Positions 57,222-64,000 of a stretch of 64,000 bases of DNA are shown one piece after another (positions within the stretch are counted from its first letter, which is position 1; every line of letters begins with the position of its first letter). The stretch spans positions 1 through 64,000 of the forward strand of contig NZ_VOHS01000005.1 in the NCBI RefSeq assembly GCF_007896845.1. The letters are read 5' to 3'. The DNA is from Chitinophaga pinensis. GTDB taxonomy: Bacteria; Bacteroidota; Bacteroidia; Chitinophagales; Chitinophagaceae. A program made the position numbers and the translations under genes. Under the pieces are notes generated by a model. It did not search any database. It saw nothing but the letters and a program-made list of their open reading frames with translations, and had not been told where the DNA came from.

Positions 57222-58016
57222 ATGCACTTACTGGCAGACTATCTGAACGAAATAGATGTACATCCTGACTCAGTATATGTGATGCATGAGAAAGTAGAGC
57301 GGAAGTTTTTGATGCACTCTCATATAAAAGGACAGCTGACTTATGTAGAGGGAGGTATCGCATTTTGCAACATGCCTGACAAATCTTATGTAATACCTGC
57401 ACGCCATTATATATGGATTCCAAAACAACAGGAACATTATATGCAGATCAGGCATTCCAAGTCTACCACTACCAGAAACCTTTATTTCTATAGTCAGGAC
57501 GACCACCTCACTCCTTTTTACAATAAACTGGGCATTTATCCGGTAAATGATCTGTTACTGGAAATGATCAACTATTCTGCCCGTTGGGAAAGGCATGTAT
57601 TACCGGGCGAACCGGGGTTTCGTTTTCTCAGTTCGATCAAGGATATTTTACCTGACATCAGTACAACGGCATTACCAGTTGCATTACCGACCACGCAGCA
57701 TGAGCGTTTACGTCCGGTGTTACAATATATTGCACAAAGCTTCGATCAACAGCTGACACTGGAGAGCGTCAGCAGTCAGTTTGATTTAAGTCCGCGTACT
57801 TTATCGCGGCTTTTCACCAACATTCTGGATATGTCTTTCGTGCAATATCTGCAGACCTTAAGAGTGGTAAAAGGCATAGAAATGATCCTGCAAACGAATC
57901 AGACATTAAGTGAGATCGCTTATCAGACAGGCTATAGTAGTATTGCTGCTTTTAGCAAGGTTTTCTATCAGCTGACCAACAAGCGGCCTTCCAGTTTCCA
58001 GCAGGATGTGCATTGA
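57222..58016 (+). CDS. AraC-family regulator of the efflux operon
   Basis: About 264 residues from MHLLADYLNE at 57222. The N-terminal cupin half (about 25-100) reads HSHIKGQLTYVEGG, MPDKSYVIPARHYIWIPKQQ and HYMQIRH, typical of small-molecule-sensing AraC proteins. The C-terminal helix-turn-helix pair is TLESVSSQFDLSPRTLSRLF and LSEIAYQTGYSSIAAFSKVF followed by NKRPSSFQQDV. It diverges from the TolC/EmrA/EmrB operon with 91 bases between starts, so it most likely controls the operon and itself. Cupin-AraC proteins with efflux operons usually respond to the exported compound. Confidence 0.87.
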   Translation: MHLLADYLNEIDVHPDSVYVMHEKVERKFLMHSHIKGQLTYVEGGIAFCNMPDKSYVIPARHYIWIPKQQEHYMQIRHSKSTTTRNLYFYSQDDHLTPFYNKLGIYPVNDLLLEMINYSARWERHVLPGEPGFRFLSSIKDILPDISTTALPVALPTTQHERLRPVLQYIAQSFDQQLTLESVSSQFDLSPRTLSRLFTNILDMSFVQYLQTLRVVKGIEMILQTNQTLSEIAYQTGYSSIAAFSKVFYQLTNKRPSSFQQDVH

Positions 58017-58283
58017 AATATACTGCAAAGGCCTCCATTTCAATACAATATTAACACTATAACACGCCGTTCATAGGTTTTTCAGTTAATCCAATTGAAT
58101 AAATCTGCGACCGCCTGCCAACTTTTAACATTTTTCAATGCCATTAAAACTTTACCTTGCGCAACAGTAATTCCGTCAAGAGCATGAGTCAGAGCACGCA
58201 GGATAGGATGTAGCATTTAATAACACACAATTCAATAAACCAACCCCAGCTAGTCAAACATAGAATAGGACTACAGCTGATCA

Positions 58284-59867
58284 ATGAATTTTTATCACAT
58301 GAATATTTGTAAGCCAGCGGCAGTCATTGCCACATTATTATTGTCAGGATTCGTTGCGGATGCACAGAAACATAACTGGCAGAGCATGGACCTTCAGAAA
58401 GATTCAGTATTCGGTATCAGTGCTGAAAAAGCTTATTCAGAGTTACTGAAAGGCAAGAAGTCAAAAACAGTAGTTGTTGCTGTAATCGACAGTGGTATAG
58501 ATACTACGCACGAAGACCTGAAAAGCATCCTCTGGATCAATAGTAAAGAGAAAAGAGGAAATGGCAAGGATGACGATAAAAACCACTATGCTGACGATAT
58601 TTATGGATGGAACTTCATCGGTTCTCCAAAAGGGAATGTCGACTTTGACAATCTGGAGCTGACCCGTATGGTCCGCCAGCAGCAGAAACAATTCGGCAGT
58701 CTGAACAGTGTGCCGAAAGATACCGCCGGACTGTACAAGTACAAGCAACTGAAGAATAAATATGACCTGAAGTTATCAGAAGCACAGCAGACACTGGTAG
58801 GTATCAGCCGCTTTGTAGAGATGCTGGATACTATGCTGGTGAAATTGGGTAATAGCAATCCGACAGCTGCAGAATTACAGGCTTATACGCCACAGAATCC
58901 GGCAGAAGCACAGATCAAACAGGTGATCTCCGCGCAACTGGATCGCTATCCTGATTTCAAAACCTTCAGGACAACAGAACTGGACGCTGCTGTAAAACAC
59001 TATAAAGAGCAGGTAGATTACTCGCTGAACCTGAACTACGATCCACGTGCGATTGTTGGCGACGACTACAGCAATGCTACTGAAAGATATTATGGTTCCG
59101 GTGATGCTACCGGTCCGGATGCAGATCATGGTACTCACGTAGCAGGCATCATCGGTGCCGGCAGAAATAACAATATGGGTATAGACGGTATCGCTGACAA
59201 TGTTCGTATTATGTCAGTAAGAGCTGTACCTAACGGTGATGAAAGAGACAAAGACGTGGCTAACGCGATCCGTTATGCGACAGATAATGGCGCTAAGGTG
59301 ATCAATATGAGCTTTGGTAAAGCATACTCTCCTAATAAGGACGTGGTAGATGAAGCAGTAAAGTATGCGATCTCCAAAGACGTGCTGCTGGTACATGCAG
59401 CTGGTAACGATGCAGAGAACAATGACGTTACGCCTAACTATCCAAGCCGTGTATACCAGAATGGTGACACCGCAACTGCATGGATCGAAGTAGGTGCTTC
59501 TGGTCCGGAAGACAATGAAACACTTGCTGCACCATTCTCCAACTATGGTAAAGTAAACGTGGATGTTTTTGCTCCGGGTGTTGGTATCTACTCTTCTACT
59601 CCGGGATCTCACTACGAATATCATGATGGTACGAGTATGGCAGCGCCTGTTGTAGCAGGTCTGGCAGCCCTGATCCGCTCCTATTATCCAAAGCTGAGTG
59701 CAGTACAGGTAAAAGACATCATCCTGAAATCTGTGGTAAAAGTTGAGCATCCGGTGACTATCATGGTGGAAGATCAGCCTACATCTGTGCAGATGACTGA
59801 ACTGTGTCGTACAGGTGGTGTGGTAAATGCTTACAAAGCACTGGAACTGGCAGCCACTTACAAATAA
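58284..59867 (+). CDS. Secreted subtilisin-family (S8) serine protease
   Basis: 527 residues, signal peptide ending SGFVADAQ. The catalytic triad is complete: D69 in VVVAVIDSGIDTTHEDLK, H282 in DADHGTHVAGIIGAG, and S451 in DGTSMAAPVVAGLAALIR, with the oxyanion N375 in HAAGND. Between Asp and His lies an insert of about 200 residues (versus a few tens in subtilisin), which contains a helical segment QLKNKYDLKLSEAQQTLVGI to QVDYSLNLNYDPRAIVGDDY. There is no pro-domain of the I9 type and no C-terminal sorting domain, so it is likely periplasmic. It is monocistronic with its own terminator. Confidence 0.92.
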   Translation: MNFYHMNICKPAAVIATLLLSGFVADAQKHNWQSMDLQKDSVFGISAEKAYSELLKGKKSKTVVVAVIDSGIDTTHEDLKSILWINSKEKRGNGKDDDKNHYADDIYGWNFIGSPKGNVDFDNLELTRMVRQQQKQFGSLNSVPKDTAGLYKYKQLKNKYDLKLSEAQQTLVGISRFVEMLDTMLVKLGNSNPTAAELQAYTPQNPAEAQIKQVISAQLDRYPDFKTFRTTELDAAVKHYKEQVDYSLNLNYDPRAIVGDDYSNATERYYGSGDATGPDADHGTHVAGIIGAGRNNNMGIDGIADNVRIMSVRAVPNGDERDKDVANAIRYATDNGAKVINMSFGKAYSPNKDVVDEAVKYAISKDVLLVHAAGNDAENNDVTPNYPSRVYQNGDTATAWIEVGASGPEDNETLAAPFSNYGKVNVDVFAPGVGIYSSTPGSHYEYHDGTSMAAPVVAGLAALIRSYYPKLSAVQVKDIILKSVVKVEHPVTIMVEDQPTSVQMTELCRTGGVVNAYKALELAATYK

Positions 59868-59893
59868 GACAATCAATCTCCGATTTCCAATAG

Positions 59894-59926
59894 AAAGTAG
59901 TTTCGCCTGTGCGGAACTACTTTTTT
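59894..59926 (+). terminator. Terminator of the subtilase gene
   Basis: AAAGTAGTT pairs with AACTACTTT, with an inner CGC/GCG, and is followed by a T-run. It lies about 27 bases after the protease stop. Confidence 0.8.
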
Positions 59927-59961
59927 CATTTTCAACGATTTATAAATTTTTTATAGATTTT

Positions 59962-59992
59962 TTTGGAAGTTATGAAGATTTGCATAATTTTG
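59962..59992 (+). promoter_or_regulatory. Bacteroidota-type promoter of tRNA-Gln
   Basis: TTTG at 59962-59965 and TAATTTTG at 59985-59992 are separated by exactly 19 bases, the consensus of the Bacteroidota primary sigma factor. The expected transcription start is near 59997-60000, about 40 bases before the tRNA. Confidence 0.8.
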
Positions 59993-60036
59993 CCATCCCA
60001 AACACGCAAAGCGAAAGAGGGAAACAAAGACTACCT

Positions 60037-60107
60037 TGCCTGATAGTATAACGGTAGTACGACAGACTCTGACTCTGTTTGTCTTGGTTCGAATCCAGGT
60101 CAGGCAA
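60037..60107 (+). tRNA. tRNA-Gln (CTG anticodon)
   Basis: The 71-base gene folds into a cloverleaf. The acceptor stem TGCCTGA/TCAGGCA is perfect over 7 pairs. The anticodon stem ACAGA/TCTGT encloses loop CTCTGAC, giving anticodon CTG for CAG codons. The T-arm is CTTGG/TTCGAAT/CCAGG. CCA is not encoded (ACAA follows). The U1 start and CTG anticodon fit glutamine. Confidence 0.93.
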
Positions 60108-60113
60108 CAAAGA

Positions 60114-60144
60114 AACCGCTACAAGTAACTTGCAGCGGTTTTTT
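60114..60144 (+). terminator. tRNA terminator
   Basis: AACCGCT and AGCGGTT with inner CAAG/CTTG form a hairpin, with an internal A-C mismatch, followed by a T6 run. It starts 7 bases after the tRNA. Confidence 0.85.
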
Positions 60145-60314
60145 GCTTTCCAACCCTACACGACCAAAGCCCGTACATAAACCTATTTTAGAAAATAAGG
60201 ACCCAAAACGACGAGATTGGAATAAGTACTTCAGCATAAAAGTTCAACACCGCATTCTGATTTTAAGTGTAAACCTGTCTTAATCCGGCATCACCTATAA
60301 AAGAAATAGCAGTT

Positions 60315-60728
60315 ATGCAACAGCGAATAGCCCACATTGCCTTAGTAGTAAAAGAGTATGACGAAGCCATTCAATTTTACACGGAAAAGCTAGGTTTTAC
60401 CCTTATTGAAGACACTCCACAGGGTGATGGAAAAAGATGGGTAATAGTAGCGCCTCCCGGCGCCAGGGAATGTAGTTTGTTACTGGCTAAAGCAGCCAAC
60501 GAGCAACAAGCCTCAAGTATCGGTAACCAAACCGGTGGACGGGTATTCCTGTTTCTATTTACTGATGATTTCTGGCGCGATTACAACACCATGGTCGCAC
60601 GACAGGTTCATTTTATCAGACCACCAAAACAAGAACCATATGGGATGGTAGCCGTTTTTGAAGACCTCTATGGCAACCAGTGGGACCTGCTGGAACCCAA
60701 TAAAAATAACAAAGGACTGTATATATAA
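60315..60728 (+). CDS. VOC-family (glyoxalase-like) protein
   Basis: A 137-residue single-chain VOC protein: RIAHIALVVKEYDEAIQFYT, KLGFTLIEDTPQGDGKRWVI, ARECSLLLAKA and MVAVFEDLYGNQWDLLEPNK. The metal-binding positions H7 (start of first beta-alpha-beta-beta-beta unit) and E in WDLLEP-like strand are recognisable. The substrate is not readable; members act as dioxygenases, epimerases or antibiotic-binding proteins. It seems to be a single gene, about 200 bases after the tRNA. Confidence 0.88.
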   Translation: MQQRIAHIALVVKEYDEAIQFYTEKLGFTLIEDTPQGDGKRWVIVAPPGARECSLLLAKAANEQQASSIGNQTGGRVFLFLFTDDFWRDYNTMVARQVHFIRPPKQEPYGMVAVFEDLYGNQWDLLEPNKNNKGLYI

Positions 60729-60795
60729 CTCACAACTCCGAGGAAACGGCTACAAACCCGCGGGATTTGATTAAGTCCCTCCACTCCCCTACAGG

Positions 60796-60803
60796 TACCT
60801 TTG
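60796..60803 (+). promoter_or_regulatory. -7 element abutting the oxidoreductase start codon
   Basis: TACCTTTG matches TAnnTTTG and ends only 4 bases before the ATG at 60808, so the transcript would be leaderless. A TTTG at 60766-60769 is 26 bases upstream, wider than the usual 19. Confidence 0.5.
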
Positions 60804-60807
60804 GTCC

Positions 60808-61725
60808 ATGAAAATAGTTATCACAGGTTCTCTGGGGAACATCAGCAGACCGCTTAGTATCGCGTTAATAACGAAAGGTCATTCCGTGACCGTTATTAGC
60901 AGTAATCCGGGAAAACAACAGGAAATTGAACAATTAGGTGCAAAAGCGGCTATTGGGTCGCTCACAGACGCCTCGTTTGTAAATACGGCATTTACAGGAG
61001 CAGAAGCCGTTTATTGTATGGTTCCTTTCGATTTTTCAGTGGCAGATCAGGATATGCACATGAAGCAGATTGTTAGTAATTACGTACAGGCAATCCGTCA
61101 ACATGGTATCAGACGAGCTGTGTTTCTGACAGGATGGGCCGCTGAAATAGCAGGGCATAGTCTGACTGATGTGTTTAAAGCATTGGAAGGTGTAGCGATT
61201 TCTGATCTACGCCCTGCCATCTTCTACACCAATTTCTATCAGATGATGGATATGATGCGCGGAAAGGGGATGATGGGCTTTGTCATGGGCTTAAGGGCCT
61301 ATGGTATCAGGGCATTATTTGGAAGAAGAGGTCTGCTGATAGGAAATTATGGTGCTGAAGACAGGATCATCCTCGTCGCTCCGGAGGATATTGCGGCAGC
61401 AGCAGTTGAAGCGTTTGAGGCGCCTGTCAGCGGTCTCAATGTTAGATATGTAGGCAGTGATGATCTCACTTGTAATGAAGCTGCTACTATTTTTGGTACA
61501 GCTATAGGAAAACCATGGATGAAGTGGATCAGAATTTCTGACAAACAGATGTTACAGGGATATAAGATGGCAGGACTACCAGAAGGGCTGGCCAAAGATC
61601 TTGTGAAAATGCAGGCTGCCATTCATGATGGTACAATACTCGCACAATATGACCGTCACAGACCAGCGTTAGGAAAGGTGAAACTGACGGATTTTGTCAA
61701 GGAATTTGCAAAGAAGTACATTTGA
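60808..61725 (+). CDS. NmrA-like NAD(P)-binding oxidoreductase
   Basis: 305 residues with an N-terminal Rossmann motif (MKIVITGSLGNISRPLSIAL; the usual GxxGxxG is present as GSLGNIS), followed by GHSVTVISSNPGKQQEIEQL and AFTGAEAVYCMVPFDFS, which match NmrA/YwnB-type SDR proteins that lack a classical YxxxK pair. DLRPAIFYTNFYQM and GAEDRIILVAPEDIAAAAVE follow. It overlaps nothing upstream and is coupled with the AraC gene, whose start lies 2 bases after the stop. The regulator probably controls it. The substrate is unknown (quinone reductase or redox sensor are both possible). Confidence 0.85.
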   Translation: MKIVITGSLGNISRPLSIALITKGHSVTVISSNPGKQQEIEQLGAKAAIGSLTDASFVNTAFTGAEAVYCMVPFDFSVADQDMHMKQIVSNYVQAIRQHGIRRAVFLTGWAAEIAGHSLTDVFKALEGVAISDLRPAIFYTNFYQMMDMMRGKGMMGFVMGLRAYGIRALFGRRGLLIGNYGAEDRIILVAPEDIAAAAVEAFEAPVSGLNVRYVGSDDLTCNEAATIFGTAIGKPWMKWIRISDKQMLQGYKMAGLPEGLAKDLVKMQAAIHDGTILAQYDRHRPALGKVKLTDFVKEFAKKYI

Positions 61726-61727
61726 GT

Positions 61728-62630
61728 ATGCAAGCCTACAGAGTAAAAACAATTGCTGAGTTTTTGCACCTAAGAGGACTGCCTAAAACGCAGCATCCGC
61801 TGATCAGTGTGATTGATATCGGCAGTCTCACAGAAATTCCCCGGGGGCCTAAACTGGTAGTGACCGATTTCTATATGATCGCGCTGAAAAAGGGATTTGC
61901 TGGCAATATCAAGATCAGGTATGGACAGGAAGCGTATGATTTTGATGAGGGCATTTTATCATTTACTGGTCCGGGCCAATTGCTCGGATTTGAGATGGAA
62001 GGACCTATCGAAGGACACCCCTCCGGATGGCTTCTGCTGCTGCACCCTGACTTTCTGTGGAATACTCCGCTGGCAAAAAAGATCAGGCAATATGAGTTTT
62101 TTGACTATGCAGTAAATGAAGCTTTATTTCTCTCAGAAAAAGAAGAAATCACCATCAGACAAATTATCACCAATATTGAGCAGGAATATTATGGAAATAT
62201 TGACCCGCTTAGCCATAATATTATTATTTCGCACCTGGAGTCTTTGTTCAATTATTCCGAACGGTTTTACAGGAGACAATTTTTAACACGACGGATATCT
62301 AATCATCAGTTGTTAGACAAACTGGAACATATACTACAAAGATATCTGGATGAAGAAACAGGATTACCAACTGTGTCCAGTGTTGCCGAAGCCTTACATG
62401 TTTCTCCTGACTATCTGAGCAGTATGCTTAAAACGTTAACGGGACTGAATACGCAGCAGCATATTCACCAGAAATTGATTGAAAAAGCAAAAGAGCAGTT
62501 ATCAACAACTACACTTTCAGTCAGTGAAATTGCGTATCAATTAGGATTTGAACATCCGCAGTCATTCAGTAAACTGTTTAAGATAAAAACCAGTCTTTCG
62601 CCTGTTGCATTCAGGAGGTCTTTTCAATAG
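61728..62630 (+). CDS. AraC-family regulator paired with the oxidoreductase
   Basis: 301 residues from the ATG at 61728. The N-terminal half (about 1-180) is the beta-rich AraC sensing part, with FYMIALKKGFAGNIKIRYGQ and ILSFTGPGQLLGFEME. The C-terminal half contains SVAEALHVSPDYLSSMLKTL followed by TGLNTQQHIHQKLIEKAKEQ and the second motif VSEIAYQLGFEHPQSFSKLF followed by IKTSLSPVAFRR. Co-transcribed with the NmrA-type gene. It converges on the exporter gene with a 20-base overlap (62611-62630). Confidence 0.88.
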   Translation: MQAYRVKTIAEFLHLRGLPKTQHPLISVIDIGSLTEIPRGPKLVVTDFYMIALKKGFAGNIKIRYGQEAYDFDEGILSFTGPGQLLGFEMEGPIEGHPSGWLLLLHPDFLWNTPLAKKIRQYEFFDYAVNEALFLSEKEEITIRQIITNIEQEYYGNIDPLSHNIIISHLESLFNYSERFYRRQFLTRRISNHQLLDKLEHILQRYLDEETGLPTVSSVAEALHVSPDYLSSMLKTLTGLNTQQHIHQKLIEKAKEQLSTTTLSVSEIAYQLGFEHPQSFSKLFKIKTSLSPVAFRRSFQ

Positions 62631-63591
62631 GCGCCGGTTGATATCCCGCCTGTTTCCATGTATTCCGGAAATGCACACTAATCCCCACCAACACCACACA
62701 AAATCCGACCTGCGCATACCCTCCCGGAAATTGGGCACCCTTCAATACGATCTCTCCAATCAGAGTAAACAATATTTCAAACGCCTGTGTCGCCTCTATT
62801 GCCGCAAGTGCTACTGTATTCCTGCTGACGATCTGTGTAGCCTGATAAAAGCCTACCCCACCGAGGAACCCTGAAAACAAAGCAGATAAAAAAGACGACT
62901 CACATTGCAGCAATGTCGGCGGGCCGCTTTTAACAAAGCCTGTTATGCTCAATATGACCAATAAAGGCAGGCAACCGATACTCATTCCCAGCACACGTTG
63001 TAAAGCGTTTAGATGAAGCCCTTTTTGCTCAAGATCCACCATTAACCTACGATTACCCAATGGCCACACGATTGCCCCGGCTATCACTGTTAAAATGCTT
63101 AAAATGGTATTCCTCAGGGAATGCAATTCTGTGAGTTTTTCCAGCTGCATGATAAACACTCCTGATAATATTACCACAGAGATAATTAATGCCTTCTTAG
63201 GTATCACCTTCCGGTGATCAGGATAAATAAGAGGAGCGAGTAAAATACCTGCCAGAATATTGATCTGAAAGGTGGCAGCGACCATCCAGCCGGGTGACCA
63301 TAAGGAAGCTACCGCTAACAATGTATATAGACAACCGAAGCCGATAATACCCCATTTCAGGAAAGTAACCGGCGCTTGTCTGATGGCAGACAGGGTTGCT
63401 TTTAGCTGCCCTGCCAGCAATACTACTACTCCAAGGATAGGAATAAGAAACAGACTGCGTAACGCAGCTGTCCACGCCCAATGCCCACCAGTGCCTGAAA
63501 TCAGACTATTGATAATGAATGTGGAAGATAAAAACAGGGACGCAGTAATGCCCCACAAAATGGCCTTTAAAACTTTTCTTTGTTCTGACAT
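62611..63591 (-). CDS. EamA/DMT-type exporter (multidrug resistance efflux family)
   Basis: 326 residues with ten membrane segments in two halves, for example LWGITASLFLSSTFIINSLI, LFLIPILGVVVLLAGQL, WGIIGFGCLYTLLAVASL, ALIISVVILSGVFIMQLE, LSILTVIAGAIVWPLGNRRL and FLGGVGFYQATQIVSRN. This is the pattern of the DMT superfamily subgroup annotated as multidrug resistance efflux transporter. There is no signal peptide. Its -7 element sits directly at the start codon. It converges on the AraC gene. Confidence 0.85.
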   Translation of the reverse strand: MSEQRKVLKAILWGITASLFLSSTFIINSLISGTGGHWAWTAALRSLFLIPILGVVVLLAGQLKATLSAIRQAPVTFLKWGIIGFGCLYTLLAVASLWSPGWMVAATFQINILAGILLAPLIYPDHRKVIPKKALIISVVILSGVFIMQLEKLTELHSLRNTILSILTVIAGAIVWPLGNRRLMVDLEQKGLHLNALQRVLGMSIGCLPLLVILSITGFVKSGPPTLLQCESSFLSALFSGFLGGVGFYQATQIVSRNTVALAAIEATQAFEILFTLIGEIVLKGAQFPGGYAQVGFCVVLVGISVHFRNTWKQAGYQPAPIEKTS

Positions 63592-63595
63592 GCCA

Positions 63596-63603
63596 CAAAA
63601 GTA
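63596..63603 (-). promoter_or_regulatory. -7 element abutting the exporter start codon
   Basis: CAAAAGTA on the plus strand reads TACTTTTG on the minus strand and ends 4 bases before the ATG at 63591. Transcription from here would give a leaderless mRNA. Confidence 0.5.
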
Positions 63604-63649
63604 GATTGACCTGCAGCCCGATTCTGGTACTTTTCGGGTGATTTATGGC

Positions 63650-64000
63650 CTATATCGATCGGCTTTGCCGGAAGGCGGCAGGTGTCAGGCCCGTATGCTT
63701 CTTAAAGAAACGACCGAAAAAAGCAGGATCGTTGAACCCCAGGGCATAACTTATTTCTTTGATTGATTGCACTGATGTCTGTAGCAGAATCTTACTTTCC
63801 GTCACCAGACGTTCCTGTAGCAATTCAAACACAGTGAGTCCTGTGGATGCACGGCAGATGTTGTTCAGTTTTTTGATATCATTTCTCAGATACGTTGCGT
63901 AAAATGCCGCCTGATGCTGCTGCCGGAAATTGCGCTCTATTAGTTGTTTCAGCCTGTGTAATAATTCACGCTGTGCAAGGCTGGTCTGCGGAAGAGGATG
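63650..64000 (-). CDS. AraC-family regulator, partial (C-terminal part)
   Basis: The frame is open to the window edge, so the N-terminus is missing. The visible 116 residues are a complete AraC DNA-binding domain: IERNFRQQHQAAFYATYLRN, DIKKLNNICRAST as first motif, LLQERLVTESKILLQTSVQS and IKEISYALGFNDPAFFGRFF followed by KKHTGLTPAAFRQSRS as second motif. It is read in the same direction as the exporter gene, which lies 58 bases downstream. It may regulate that gene. Confidence 0.85.
   Translation of the reverse strand, partial: HPLPQTSLAQRELLHRLKQLIERNFRQQHQAAFYATYLRNDIKKLNNICRASTGLTVFELLQERLVTESKILLQTSVQSIKEISYALGFNDPAFFGRFFKKHTGLTPAAFRQSRSI

Noticed and set aside
59214-59876. 220-codon open frame opposite the subtilase
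   Set aside because: Cys- and His-rich mirror of conserved protease codons.
1-64000. CRISPR array, prophage, insertion sequence or integrase
   Set aside because: No regularly spaced repeats, no transposase or integrase motif and no phage structural genes were seen.

Overview
The window looks like a chromosomal segment of a Bacteroidota bacterium, most likely Chitinophagaceae and close to Chitinophaga. The evidence is three SusC/SusD pairs, lipoproteins with Cys-Lys-Lys after the lipobox, a type IX secretion C-terminal domain, a bacterial class I terpene synthase, and the Bacteroidota-type promoter TTTG-N19-TAnnTTTG in front of a tRNA-Gln. The genus is inferred; no search was run.

Layout. 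(1) 1-15157, minus strand: a polysaccharide utilization locus (PUL) read SusC, SusD, pectate lyase, a 1030-residue beta-helix/barrel protein, a GH140-like apiosidase, GH43, a sialidase-fold protein and GH78 rhamnosidase (broken, running off the window). The enzyme set points to pectin, probably rhamnogalacturonan-II. (2) 15819-24347: an AT-rich acetyltransferase-like/HTH gene pair resembling a toxin-antitoxin module, a type IX-secreted Ig-like protein, GH20 hexosaminidase, an orphan terpene synthase, a broken hybrid histidine kinase, and a gene-poor stretch with hairpins. (3) 24348-33351: an AraC regulator with a small partner, an 11-bp-repeat hairpin, two paralogous membrane proteins, a single-domain response regulator, a GH172-like protein, a macrodomain protein, and two small frame-broken genes. 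(4) 33432-50665, minus strand: a ten-gene operon with two SusC/SusD pairs and surface lipoproteins (fasciclin, CBM6-like, TIG/delta-60, phosphatase-fold/LamG, DUF1735/discoidin) but no recognisable glycosidase or lyase. A helical-repeat protein is divergent from it. (5) 53132-58016: a TolC/EmrA/EmrB-type efflux operon with a divergent AraC regulator. (6) 58284-64000: subtilase, tRNA-Gln, VOC protein, NmrA-type oxidoreductase plus AraC pair, EamA-like exporter and a partial AraC regulator.

A window-wide feature needs care. Eight genes are interrupted by single-base frame changes, mostly at short homopolymers, while the protein continues perfectly in the next frame. I read most of these as probable base-calling errors in the assembly rather than true pseudogenes. 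The first 800 bases are much denser in such breaks than the rest. Domain names such as DUF numbers are from memory of family sequences.
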